A DNA stretch of 14,603 bases from an uncultured bacterium. GTDB lineage: Bacteria; Patescibacteriota; Minisyncoccia; Phycocordibacterales; PALSA-1337. Positions 6,396-12,847 of the stretch are shown here, one piece after another. Location of the stretch: the NCBI GenBank assembly GCA_903876465.1, contig CAIRAF010000066.1, positions 1-14,603 of the forward strand, read 5' to 3'. Both the position numbers and the translations under genes were made by a program. The notes beneath the pieces were generated by a model. The model was not told where the DNA came from and did not search any database. It saw nothing but the letters and a program-made list of their open reading frames with translations. Position 1 is the first letter of the stretch, and each line of letters begins with the position of its first letter.

Positions 6396-6679
6396 CTATA
6401 GTCTAATGCTGCAATTCCGAATCCGACTGCAAGCCCGGTGAAAATACTGTACATAAATCCATTAATATAGAAATCGTATTTCTGACCATCTTCTACTGTT
6501 AAATAAGTTGCATGACTACCTTTATGGGCTACAGGGTATGTATGAGCAATATCTATATCATCGACACTTTTGGTCGAATCAATACTATTTGCAAGCATAA
6601 AAAAAGTAAGTCCAACAACTACTGCTAAGGTGATAACAGTTCCAAATGATTTTTTATAAAATTGTATTTGGTATTTCAT
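6371..6679 (-). CDS. Small two-helix membrane protein, hypothetical
   Basis: Not recognised. 102 residues. Predicted membrane segments lie at about 12-31 (TVITLAVVVGLTFFMLANSI) and about 75-92 (SIFTGLAVGFGIAALDY). The central 45 residues are polar, mildly acidic, and contain two histidines in a HTYPVAHKGSH stretch. The basic C-terminus (DYRKKLLFTK) and the basic N-terminus suggest both ends are cytoplasmic and the middle loop extracytoplasmic. It follows the next membrane protein gene by 20 bp on the same strand, so the two are probably co-transcribed. No clear Shine-Dalgarno precedes the ATG at 6679. The short intergenic distance, the open frame and coherent topology support a real gene. Function unknown. 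Confidence 0.65.
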   Translation of the reverse strand: MKYQIQFYKKSFGTVITLAVVVGLTFFMLANSIDSTKSVDDIDIAHTYPVAHKGSHATYLTVEDGQKYDFYINGFMYSIFTGLAVGFGIAALDYRKKLLFTK

Positions 6680-6699
6680 TTTAAGGAATCAAGTCACTT

Positions 6700-7029
6700 T
6701 TAGCCTAAAGTTATAGCAATAGTTATAAAAACGATCACCGCGATCACTATTATTGAAAGCACAATCCCGAGCTTAGAAAAGCTCTTAACACTCTTCATAT
6801 TATTCGCCTCCTGAAAACTGACTGGATTCTGTTTCTTGAGTCGAAGTAAAACTACTCTAATGCTTACAATCGCTAGCAAGAAAATAATTAGAACGCTGGC
6901 TAATATTGGGGCATATAAATCAGAGCTAGAGAACATATCTGCAAAAAACATAAGAAATACTATAACAAAAAGAAGAGAAGCATAAAGAATCTTTTCAATA
7001 AGAACAAATCTGTTTATTATATTTTTCAT
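6700..7029 (-). CDS. Small three-helix membrane protein, hypothetical
   Basis: Not recognised. 109 residues with three hydrophobic segments at about 13-32 (ILYASLLFVIVFLMFFADMF), 39-62 (YAPILASVLIIFLLAIVSIRVVLL) and 87-108 (LGIVLSIIVIAVIVFITIAITL). A basic cytoplasmic loop (RLKKQNPVSFQEANNMKSVKSFSK) sits between segments 2 and 3. It is the first gene of a two-gene unit with the downstream two-helix protein. The ATG at 7029 lies exactly 6 nt after an extended -10 box, which argues for this start and for a leaderless mRNA. The topology recalls small pilin-biogenesis or type IV secretion accessory membrane proteins common in this type of bacterium, but no diagnostic motif is visible, so that is only a possibility. 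Confidence 0.7.
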   Translation of the reverse strand: MKNIINRFVLIEKILYASLLFVIVFLMFFADMFSSSDLYAPILASVLIIFLLAIVSIRVVLLRLKKQNPVSFQEANNMKSVKSFSKLGIVLSIIVIAVIVFITIAITLG

Positions 7030-7035
7030 ATTAAA

Positions 7036-7044
7036 ATTATAACA
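7036..7044 (-). promoter_or_regulatory. Extended -10 promoter, predicted leaderless
   Basis: TGTTATAAT (extended -10 plus perfect TATAAT at 7036-7041) stands 6 nt before the ATG of the three-helix membrane protein gene. The hexamer 17 bp upstream (GTGTTT) is a poor -35, consistent with extended -10 dependence. Confidence 0.6.
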
Positions 7045-7177
7045 TGACTAAATATTCGAAACACACCTTGTTGTGTATTTCCAAAACCTATATTTATCAA
7101 TGTAAAATGACGATCTGATCCTCCTTAGTGAATATTGAAATAATCTAATTAATAACATAATCCACATAGACGCTTTT

Positions 7178-7229
7178 AAAAAACAAAAAACCACTACCAA
7201 GGCAATGATTTTTTGCCCTGATAGCGGTT
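7178..7229 (-). terminator. Strong intrinsic terminator after the 103-aa gene
   Basis: A fully paired 15-bp stem (7215-7229 with 7189-7203, three G-U pairs in the RNA) with an 11-nt loop, followed on the minus strand by TTTTTTGTTTTTT. It begins 9 nt after the stop codon at 7238. Confidence 0.9.
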
Positions 7230-7237
7230 GAAATGAC

Positions 7238-7549
7238 TTACCGCACCATGATTTGGTATAACTGCTGAACAATTGCCGGATCTGCGCCACGACGATAGTT
7301 CCGGACATAGAGCTCATCAATTTCAGTTTCTTTTTCAGCGACTGGTCCATCAATGTGCCGAGGACAAACATAGCCAGGAATACCCTGACATAGCCGAATC
7401 TGAATCAGCGAGATGATAGGCTCCTTGGCCGTCTTGGCCTCTTCGAGAAGTGTCGCGATTTCTTCTCTGGTTAAGGGATGATGATCCGGCGCTTCTTGCC
7501 GAAAATCGGCTACTTCTCCACTTTCATGAGGACATTGAATGACTTTCAT
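7238..7549 (-). CDS. Small soluble hypothetical protein (103 aa) in a standalone unit
   Basis: Not recognised. MKVIQCPHESGEVADF opens the protein, then an acidic helix with LTREEIATLLEEAKTAKEP at about 26-44, a segment with C-x(7)-C (LCQGIPGYVCPRHIDG, about 53-68), and a basic/acidic C-terminus ending AIVQQLYQIMVR. The three cysteines and nearby histidines (CPH, CPRH) could bind a metal, but no named zinc motif is complete. There is no signal peptide or membrane segment. AAAGGA lies about 8 nt before the ATG, a usable Shine-Dalgarno. Promoter, gene and a strong terminator make a complete unit of about 465 bp on the minus strand between tRNA-Glu and the small membrane genes. GC content is clearly higher than in murF next door, suggesting possible transfer. 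Function unknown. Confidence 0.75.
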   Translation of the reverse strand: MKVIQCPHESGEVADFRQEAPDHHPLTREEIATLLEEAKTAKEPIISLIQIRLCQGIPGYVCPRHIDGPVAEKETEIDELYVRNYRRGADPAIVQQLYQIMVR

Positions 7550-7613
7550 TTTTTGTTTCCTTTCCGTATCAATTGGTTGCGGTTGTTAAACTTTCAGAGA
7601 TGCTTTACTCACA

Positions 7614-7642
7614 ATCCTAGCATAGTTTATACAACTTGTCAA
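7614..7642 (-). promoter_or_regulatory. Promoter of the 103-aa gene, abutting tRNA-Glu
   Basis: On the minus strand TTGACA (7637-7642), a 17-bp spacer and TAGGAT (7614-7619). The -35 starts at the base immediately after the CCA of tRNA-Glu. The leader to the ATG at 7549 is about 57 nt. Confidence 0.75.
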
Positions 7643-7717
7643 TGGTGACCCTACAGGGAGTCGAACCCTGCTTACTGCCTTGAGAAGGCGGTGTCCTAGC
7701 CGATAGACGATAGGGCC
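7643..7717 (-). tRNA. tRNA-Glu (anticodon CUC)
   Basis: A 75-nt cloverleaf with encoded CCA (7643-7645). Acceptor GGCCCTA / TAGGGTC pairs in 7 of 7 (one G-T). The D arm is GTCT ... GGAC. The anticodon stem CCGCC / GGCAG encloses the 7-nt loop TTCTCAA, so position 33 is U and the anticodon is CUC, reading GAG as glutamate. The T arm is CAGGG-TTCGACT-CCCTG. The anticodon stem has one C-A mismatch at pair 28-42. It lies 46 bp downstream of murF on the same strand, so it may be processed from the end of the cluster transcript; no independent promoter is convincing. Confidence 0.93.
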
Positions 7718-7763
7718 ATGAAAGATCCAGTAAGAATCTAGCTCAAACAAAGTAACACGAAAT

Positions 7764-9095
7764 TTACTTTTTCTCAAGCCACTCCTTTTCTTGTCTAACG
7801 AGGATCTTTTCAGCTTGAAAAGGATCTGCCATAAGAGCCTTAGTGATTCTTTCCATTCTAACTGATTGTGATCCTTTGATGAGTACAATATCCCCTGCTG
7901 TAACCATTCCAGACAAAGCTTCACCTGCTTCAATAGATGAAGAGTACGAACTAACATTCTCTTTAATCATTCCGTTTGCTATTGCTTCATCTGCAATAGC
8001 CTGAGCACGCGGGCCAACTGTGACCAATTTATTTGCAGAATACTGTATTATTTTTCCTATATTTCTGTGTTCTCCCGCTGAATAAGTTCCGAGCTCCATC
8101 ATATCCCCAAGAACAGCTATTTTTTTACTAGTTGATTCAAGTGATTTCAATGTTTCAAGTGCTGCTGTAACAGCATCTGGTGATGAATTATATGTATCAT
8201 CAATCAGTATGGAATTATTTTTACCAGCAATAATATTCATTCGTCCTTTTGGAGCTTCATATTTAGAAATATTCTCAATCGCTTTTTCAATAGCTAATCC
8301 TTTTACTCTAGCAACAGCAATGCCTGCCAGGATTGGATACATGAAAGTATTACCTATAACACCCCTCACAACTACTGGAAAATTAATTTGTTCGTCGCCA
8401 TCATTAATTTTAATAATAAATGAAAATCCTGTTGGCACTTTTTGACCATTTCTATCTTCATAAATTACAATATAATCAGTTCCTTTAATCGTAGCCAAAT
8501 CTGAAAAGCCAAATGTAAATAATGATAATTCTTTTTTTACATCACTTTTCAAATCTTCACCCAAAGCCACAATCTTTGGTTCATCAGCAAAAAGAACAAG
8601 TGAACCACTTTTCTTAACTGCACGTGCGAGATAAGATTTTTCTTCAAAAACATCAGCTGGAGATTTGAAAAATTCTACATGTACTGGTTTGTCGCCTACT
8701 TTTGTCATAACTGTAATGTTTGGATGTAGCCACTTGGTGACACGTCTTATATCTCCAGGGTGATCAGCCCCAATTTCTAGAACTAAGATTTCTGGATATT
8801 TTACTCGTTTTAAGATCAATCTGGCTCCCGCTTTTATATTTTCCATCCAACCAGAAACGCTTCTCCATGCTGTTGGTACACCGATTATTGTTAGAGGTAA
8901 ACCAAATTCACTATTCAAACTCTTCTCACTTTTTCTTACAAATCCAGTTGATGAAAGTGCACAAAAAATAGCGTCCTTTGTCGCCGTCTTCCCCACACTA
9001 CCAGTTACAGCAATAACAAAAGGCTTATATTTTTTAATAATTAAGCGCGATTCGATAGTTAAAATCGCTATTATAATTTTTTTGAGTAATTGCAT
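7764..9095 (-). CDS. murF: UDP-N-acetylmuramoyl-tripeptide--D-alanyl-D-alanine ligase (MurF), lacking the N-terminal domain
   Basis: Mur ligase family enzyme that adds D-Ala-D-Ala to the UDP-MurNAc-tripeptide in the cytoplasm. The ATP P-loop TGSVGKTATK is at 31-40 and the Mur ligase central domain follows: LEIGADHPGDI 106-116, the TKVGDKPVHVEFF segment 131-143, and DEPKIV 171-176. The C-terminal ligase domain shows PKGRM 282-286, DDTYNSSPDA 299-308, VLGDMMELG 328-336 and IKGSQSVRMERI 406-417; these last motifs are those of MurF rather than MurC/D/E. In canonical MurF about 80-100 residues precede the P-loop and bind the UDP-sugar. Here only 30 do, and they are basic and hydrophobic (MQLLKKIIIAILTIESRLIIKKYK), possibly a membrane-associated helix. 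The gene is 443 residues and lies directly after the class B PBP, with a heptad-repeat array filling the 40-nt gap. Specificity is inferred from motifs and context. Confidence 0.9.
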   Translation of the reverse strand: MQLLKKIIIAILTIESRLIIKKYKPFVIAVTGSVGKTATKDAIFCALSSTGFVRKSEKSLNSEFGLPLTIIGVPTAWRSVSGWMENIKAGARLILKRVKYPEILVLEIGADHPGDIRRVTKWLHPNITVMTKVGDKPVHVEFFKSPADVFEEKSYLARAVKKSGSLVLFADEPKIVALGEDLKSDVKKELSLFTFGFSDLATIKGTDYIVIYEDRNGQKVPTGFSFIIKINDGDEQINFPVVVRGVIGNTFMYPILAGIAVARVKGLAIEKAIENISKYEAPKGRMNIIAGKNNSILIDDTYNSSPDAVTAALETLKSLESTSKKIAVLGDMMELGTYSAGEHRNIGKIIQYSANKLVTVGPRAQAIADEAIANGMIKENVSSYSSSIEAGEALSGMVTAGDIVLIKGSQSVRMERITKALMADPFQAEKILVRQEKEWLEKK

Positions 9096-9104
9096 TTGTG
9101 ATTC

Positions 9105-9139
9105 TTCTATCTCCTAGCTCCTGACTCCTAACTTCTTAC
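9105..9139 (-). repeat. 7-bp degenerate tandem repeat filling the ftsI/murF gap
   Basis: Five plus-strand heptads: TTCTATC, TCCTAGC, TCCTGAC, TCCTAAC, TTCTTAC. Read on the coding strand the array starts in the TAA stop of the PBP gene (9136-9138) and runs to 10 nt before the murF ATG. It ends in AGAAGAATC, the same flank found beside the valS array. Several units contain AGGAG, which resembles a Shine-Dalgarno, but the last lies about 15 nt from the ATG. Confidence 0.8.
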
Positions 9140-10854
9140 CTATCAGGGGTAATACTATAGTAGTTTATCAGAAACTTAGCCAAGTCGTCGAATGGTTGTG
9201 TCAAAGTTTCAGAAGCATATTGCGCGCCCTTGGGATACACCTGATATAAGAAAATAATAAATTTTGGATTGTATGCCGGGAAAAATCCAAAGAATGAGTG
9301 GAGATATCGATCTTTATAGTAACCTCCATTCACATGATCAGCAATTTCAGCTGTTCCTGTTTTTGCAGCTATCGTATAATGATCCATCTTGAGTTTTCCG
9401 TTGGCCAGTTTCGTATCAACCACGGTGACAAGCATACTATCGACATCAGAGACTGTCTTGGACTTGAGAACGGGTCCTTGTTTTGGCCAATTCAAAAGTT
9501 TTTTTGTCCCATCAAGATAATCTATCTCACTTACGACGTGAGGGGTGACAAGATAACCGCCATTTGCAAGCACGGATAATCCTCGAGCCATTTCAACTGG
9601 TGATACGGCAATACCTTGACCATATGATGCAGTGGCAACATCGATATCATGACCTATCTTTGTAAGGTTGGTAATAATACCAGTCGCTTCATTTGGCAAA
9701 TCGATGCCCGTAGTCGTGCCGAGACCGTAACTACTGAAATATTTAGACATATTATCTTTTCCAACTGTGAGCGCAATATACGCAGCTCCCATATTGAGAG
9801 ACTGATTCAAAACTTCTTGCATAGGTATGACACCACGAGCTTTACCGTCATAGTTACAAATCTTCTTCTTTTCAAGAGTCATGCAACCAACGTCATCATA
9901 AGTAGAATCCCTCATTATTGCACCAGTATCAAGGCCAGTTGCCATTGTCAACGGCTTCATGATTGAGCCCATTTCATACACATTCTCAACAAGAGGATTG
10001 GATAATACACTCACATCAGAAACATTAGAGAGATTATTTGGATCAAATGTTGGAAGAGATGATAATGCAACAATGTCACCGGTCTGTGGGTCCATAACAA
10101 TGCCACCTATCGAATCTGAGTGCCATTGCCCCTTGGTATCAGCAAGCACTTTCTCAAGATATGCTTGTGTCGTAGGCTCTATAGTTGTAACCACGTCACC
10201 TTGATTTTCATCACTCGAACCAAAGACTGAACCAAGTCCACTAAAAAGGTCAGCAAATACATTCACAGTTGATCCTTGGCTTTGTCTAGCCAGAACATCA
10301 TCATAAGTTCTTTCGATGCCATAGCGACCACTTATAGTGCTACTCGCAGTTGCATCCTGACCTATGATACCAAGGGTTTGTGAAGCCAAAGCTCCACCGG
10401 GATATGAACGCCACGCTTCAGGAGCCACGCCGATACCAGTTAACTTAAGACTCTGAATACTATTGGCAGCATCTGCTGATATCTTGTGTATCAACTCAAC
10501 ATAGGAACCTGTTGATTTTACACTCTTCGTAAAAAGACTTTGATCTATTGGTGCATATTCTTTTATATCCTGAAAGGCCTGCGCAGGGTCTGCTAGTAGT
10601 TTTGGATTGACATAAATGAAATACCCGCGTGCGACAGAAGCTCCTACGACGTGCGTATTATCTTTAGATTGGAAAAATATTGATCCTCTATCAAAGACTG
10701 ATACAGAAGGTCTGGCATACTGGACTTGAGCCTTTGAAGCATATGAACTACCTTTTAAAATCTGAATATTATAGAGAGAAGCAACTATGGCACATCCTCC
10801 TATAGAAAGGAGGATGAGAATTACCCGCACTCGTAATCGAATCTTAGAGTTCAT
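9136..10854 (-). CDS. ftsI: Class B penicillin-binding protein, FtsI-type peptidoglycan transpeptidase
   Basis: Membrane-anchored DD-transpeptidase for septal cross-linking, 572 residues. A short basic N-terminus is followed by a single membrane anchor (about 11-28). The juxtamembrane ILKGSSYASKAQVQY (32-46) and the FDRGSIF segment match the class B pedestal domain. The transpeptidase domain (about 245-560) has all three active-site motifs: S297-I-M-K300 (nucleophile Ser297 in MGSIMKP), S352-L-N354, and K498-T-G500 in AAKTGTAEI. Other class B signatures are IVMDPQTGDIVALSS (252-266) and ATASYGQGIAVSPVEMARG (407-425). No PASTA repeat is present. The start at 10854 overlaps the end of the FtsL-like gene by 11 nt. 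Assignment to FtsI rather than an elongasome PBP2 rests on its position in the dcw cluster after rsmH and an FtsL-like gene. Confidence 0.95.
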   Translation of the reverse strand: MNSKIRLRVRVILILLSIGGCAIVASLYNIQILKGSSYASKAQVQYARPSVSVFDRGSIFFQSKDNTHVVGASVARGYFIYVNPKLLADPAQAFQDIKEYAPIDQSLFTKSVKSTGSYVELIHKISADAANSIQSLKLTGIGVAPEAWRSYPGGALASQTLGIIGQDATASSTISGRYGIERTYDDVLARQSQGSTVNVFADLFSGLGSVFGSSDENQGDVVTTIEPTTQAYLEKVLADTKGQWHSDSIGGIVMDPQTGDIVALSSLPTFDPNNLSNVSDVSVLSNPLVENVYEMGSIMKPLTMATGLDTGAIMRDSTYDDVGCMTLEKKKICNYDGKARGVIPMQEVLNQSLNMGAAYIALTVGKDNMSKYFSSYGLGTTTGIDLPNEATGIITNLTKIGHDIDVATASYGQGIAVSPVEMARGLSVLANGGYLVTPHVVSEIDYLDGTKKLLNWPKQGPVLKSKTVSDVDSMLVTVVDTKLANGKLKMDHYTIAAKTGTAEIADHVNGGYYKDRYLHSFFGFFPAYNPKFIIFLYQVYPKGAQYASETLTQPFDDLAKFLINYYSITPDR

Positions 10855-11179
10855 GTCCCGATAGGGCTACACTTCCAAGAGAAGCTCCAGCTGGTATATA
10901 AGCAGATACTGGACTGACCGTCATACCATAAGCAGCAAGTGCACTAGGAGATGCTGAATTTTCCAATTTCATATATTGAGTGCCGAGATCATTAACTGAA
11001 TTATTCAATGCATTAGCTTCACTACCGATTCTTTCAGCCACAATAGTTCTCGAGACAGCTTCATAAACATTGATACCATACCAAAGTGTTGCCAAGGCAC
11101 AACCTGCGCACAATACCCGCATAATTAAAACGCGGTAGTTGTGGACTGTCGTATAGGTCTGTGCAAGTGCTTTGGTCAT
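10844..11179 (-). CDS. ftsL: FtsL-like bitopic division protein
   Basis: 111 residues with a cytoplasmic N-terminus, one membrane segment (about 18-37, LIMRVLCAGCALATLWYGIN) and an extracytoplasmic part. The stretch just after the membrane (about 40-75, EAVSRTIVAERI...NDLGTQYMKLEN) could form a coiled coil. FtsL proteins have little sequence conservation, and this call rests on size, topology and the canonical position between rsmH and ftsI. Its last 11 nt overlap the ftsI start, indicating translational coupling. No Shine-Dalgarno is visible before the ATG at 11179; instead the gap from rsmH is filled by a heptad array. The C-terminus (PAGASLGSVALSGHEL) is Gly/Ala/Ser-rich and not typical of FtsL. 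It could be an unrelated small membrane protein in the FtsL slot. Confidence 0.7.
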   Translation of the reverse strand: MTKALAQTYTTVHNYRVLIMRVLCAGCALATLWYGINVYEAVSRTIVAERIGSEANALNNSVNDLGTQYMKLENSASPSALAAYGMTVSPVSAYIPAGASLGSVALSGHEL

Positions 11180-11196
11180 TTGTTTGTGATGGTTTT

Positions 11197-11220
11197 TACT
11201 AACTACTAATTTCTAATTAC
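11197..11220 (-). repeat. 7-bp degenerate tandem repeat in the rsmH/ftsL gap
   Basis: Plus-strand heptads TACTAAC, TACTAAT, TTCTAAT then TAC. On the coding strand the array starts within the TAA stop of rsmH (11217-11219) and reads as TTAG units spaced 7 nt. The family matches the ftsI/murF and valS arrays, here with more A/T variants. Confidence 0.65.
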
Positions 11221-12188
11221 TTCTTCTCAATTATTCGTAATTTTGCTGAACGCGATCTTGGATTTTCTGCTATCTCCTGTGGTACTGCAGTTACTGGTTT
11301 TTTAGTTAAAATGAGAGCTTCACCAGTTTCTTTTTTTTCTTTAAAAAATTCTTTGACTATACGATCTTCTAAACTATGAAATGATATGATTGCCATTCTT
11401 CCTTTTGGAGCTAACCTTGCAAATCCTTTTGAAATTCCCTCTTTCAATGCCCCGAGTTCATCGTTAACGGTTATTCGTAAAGCTTGAAATGTTTTCGTTG
11501 CCGGATGAATCGGTTTTTTACCAAATGAACGAAATGCGGGGACTGCCCCCTTCACTATTTCCGCCAATTCCATCGTAGTTTCTATTTTTTTCTTTTCGCG
11601 ATATTCGACGATTCGTTTTGCGATTCGTCTGGCATATCGATCTTCTCCGTATCCAAATATGACATTTGCTATATCCTCTTCTTTCCAGCCATTGACGATA
11701 TCTTTGGCAGTGAAAGGATAAGTTGCAGGATCACCCATGGTCATCAATAATGGTTCGTCTTTTAGGAAAGTGAATCCGTTGCCTGAATTATCTAATTCGT
11801 CCGATGAAATACCGAGGTCTAGTAGAAGAAAATCAACTGAAGGAATTTGGTGCTTATCAAGGATTTTGTCCAGATTGCGATAATTTTCATTCTCTAGAAT
11901 TAGCTGACCAGTATTACCTTTCAATAATTCTCTGGCTCTATCAATTGCTTGCTGATCTCGATCGAGACCAATAACATTTAGTTTTTTACCGATCTTGTCT
12001 TGAAATGCTTTAGCAAACGCAAGAGCATGTCCTGCACCACCCAATGTTCCATCTAAATACCAAAAAGATTCAACCGAAGCTCTCTTTTGAAGGACTTCTC
12101 TGAACGTATCTAAAATTTCATGTAAAAGGACAGGAACGTGTACACTACTATTCGAACTTACTTCTGTACTAAAATTATTCTTACTCAT
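11217..12188 (-). CDS. rsmH: 16S rRNA (cytosine-1402-N4)-methyltransferase RsmH (MraW)
   Basis: SAM-dependent methyltransferase acting on 16S rRNA C1402 in the small ribosomal subunit. 323 residues (E. coli 313). Family motifs in order: HVPVLLHEIL at 17-26; the SAM-binding loop DGTLGGAGH at 46-54; GLDRD at 74-78; the LLLDLGISSDELD segment at 121-133; RYARRIAKRIVEYR at 184-197; TKTFQALRITVNDEL at 231-245; PKGRMAIISFHSLEDRIVK at 261-279; and the C-terminal SRSAKLRIIEK at 312-322. All are present, so the enzyme should be active. The usual PLDMRMD motif is altered to EPLLMTMGDP, which still carries the conserved MxMD-like turn. The start at 12188 lies 7 nt after the mraZ TAA, and that 7-nt spacer (GTTAGGT) is itself one heptad unit with AGG as a weak ribosome binding element. 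Confidence 0.97.
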   Translation of the reverse strand: MSKNNFSTEVSSNSSVHVPVLLHEILDTFREVLQKRASVESFWYLDGTLGGAGHALAFAKAFQDKIGKKLNVIGLDRDQQAIDRARELLKGNTGQLILENENYRNLDKILDKHQIPSVDFLLLDLGISSDELDNSGNGFTFLKDEPLLMTMGDPATYPFTAKDIVNGWKEEDIANVIFGYGEDRYARRIAKRIVEYREKKKIETTMELAEIVKGAVPAFRSFGKKPIHPATKTFQALRITVNDELGALKEGISKGFARLAPKGRMAIISFHSLEDRIVKEFFKEKKETGEALILTKKPVTAVPQEIAENPRSRSAKLRIIEKK

Positions 12189-12195
12189 ACCTAAC

Positions 12196-12639
12196 TTAAA
12201 TCATTCCGGCCGATGAAAGCTTTTCAGCTATAACATCAGTCTTCTTGGCGAACTCTTCACGATATGCTGACCAAACATTTGCATCCCAGATTTCAAGGCG
12301 ATTCATAACGCCTATAATCGTGGCAGCAACTGATAGACCTGCATGTGACCTCAAATGCTCTGGCACCAGAATACGACCGATAGAGTCAACCGATGTTTCA
12401 ACCGCCCGTCCGATAATCAGGCGATTGAAATTACGATTGTCGGTTCTTAACATCGAGGCATTGTCACTCGTCGACAAACGGTTCGCAAAAGTATTCCACT
12501 CCTTCACCGTGAATACGAACAGACAATTGTCTATGCCTGGCGCAATCACAACGGTCGACCCCAATTCCTTACGGAATTTAGCGGGGAGCGAAATGCGACC
12601 CTTGTCATCGAATGTGTGCTGATGTTCTCCGATGAGCAT
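12196..12639 (-). CDS. mraZ: Transcriptional regulator MraZ
   Basis: 147 residues (E. coli 152) with two AbrB/SpoVT-like half repeats: HTFDDKGRISLPAKFR at 8-23 and ETSVDSIGRILVPEHLR at 81-97, each with the D-x-x-GR-(I)-x-(L/V)-P signature that forms the DNA-binding face of the ring-shaped oligomer. MraZ represses its own dcw operon in E. coli and in mollicutes by binding short direct repeats upstream. Such repeats are seen here at 12713-12748. The ATG at 12639 gives the normal family N-terminus (MLIGEHQHTFD, canonical MF-x-G-x-x-x-x-x-LD). It is the first gene of the cluster, followed 7 nt later by rsmH. No Shine-Dalgarno is obvious before the ATG. Confidence 0.97.
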   Translation of the reverse strand: MLIGEHQHTFDDKGRISLPAKFRKELGSTVVIAPGIDNCLFVFTVKEWNTFANRLSTSDNASMLRTDNRNFNRLIIGRAVETSVDSIGRILVPEHLRSHAGLSVAATIIGVMNRLEIWDANVWSAYREEFAKKTDVIAEKLSSAGMI

Positions 12640-12712
12640 TTTAATTAATGGTAGAAATTTTCGTACTCTTACTAATTGGATATTGCTACGAGTAGCGCCA
12701 TCGATTAGAATT

Positions 12713-12748
12713 TCCTACTTCTTCCCACTTGGCTACCATTATATCCCA
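12713..12748 (-). promoter_or_regulatory. MraZ operator: four direct repeats over the cluster promoter
   Basis: On the minus strand TGGGA (12744-12748), TGGTA (12734-12738), TGGGA (12723-12727) and TAGGA (12713-12717) are spaced 10, 11 and 10 bp, one per helical turn. The two TGGGA copies have the longer context AAGTGGGA. This matches the published MraZ operator style (TGGGN direct repeats separated by 5 bp). The repeats bracket the TATAAT box, as expected for autorepression. Confidence 0.75.
12738..12743 (-). promoter_or_regulatory. -10 box (TATAAT) of the mraZ-rsmH-ftsL-ftsI-murF cluster
   Basis: A perfect TATAAT on the minus strand between the first two MraZ repeats. The hexamer 16-17 bp upstream (TGCAAA/ATGCAA) is a weak -35. 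Start would be near 12731, giving a leader of roughly 90 nt before the mraZ ATG. Confidence 0.65.
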
Positions 12749-12774
12749 CTTCATGTATATTTGCATGTTTATAG

Positions 12775-12791
12775 ACCTGTGGATAACAGGT
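12775..12791. promoter_or_regulatory. Perfect inverted repeat containing a DnaA-box-like 9-mer
   Basis: ACCTGT-GGATA-ACAGGT is a perfect 6-bp dyad with a 5-bp centre. It contains TTATCCACA on the minus strand (12778-12786), a perfect DnaA box, 34 bp upstream of the cluster TATAAT. It may be an operator for another regulator or a DnaA site upstream of dcw. Confidence 0.45.
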
Positions 12792-12800
12792 GCATAAATG

Positions 12801-12825
12801 AAAAAAGAGTAGGTGGTGCCTACTC
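12801..12825 (-). terminator. Intrinsic terminator after the 132-aa gene
   Basis: A GAGTAGG / CCTACTC stem with a 5-nt loop (12807-12825), followed on the minus strand by TTTTTT. It starts 23 nt after the stop at 12848 and insulates the mraZ promoter from upstream transcription. Confidence 0.9.
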
Positions 12826-12847
12826 CGTGCAATTAAATAAATTCTGT

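Noticed and set aside
7023..7126. A perfect AAGGAGG on the minus strand (7120-7126) followed by a TTG-started 24-codon frame ending on the next ATG
   Set aside because: The spacing from AAGGAGG to TTG is about 19 nt and the frame crosses the predicted promoter of the membrane gene. Probably a chance match or a relic.
7048..7371. 107-aa minus-strand frame overlapping the 103-aa gene and its terminator
   Set aside because: It runs through a strong terminator and overlaps a better-supported gene in another frame.
6047..7717. Integrated genomic island at tRNA-Glu
   Set aside because: No integrase and no second copy of the tRNA 3' end in the window. Kept only as a possibility for the 103-aa unit.
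12245..12622. 125-aa plus-strand frame opposite mraZ
   Set aside because: Antisense shadow of a fully conserved MraZ.
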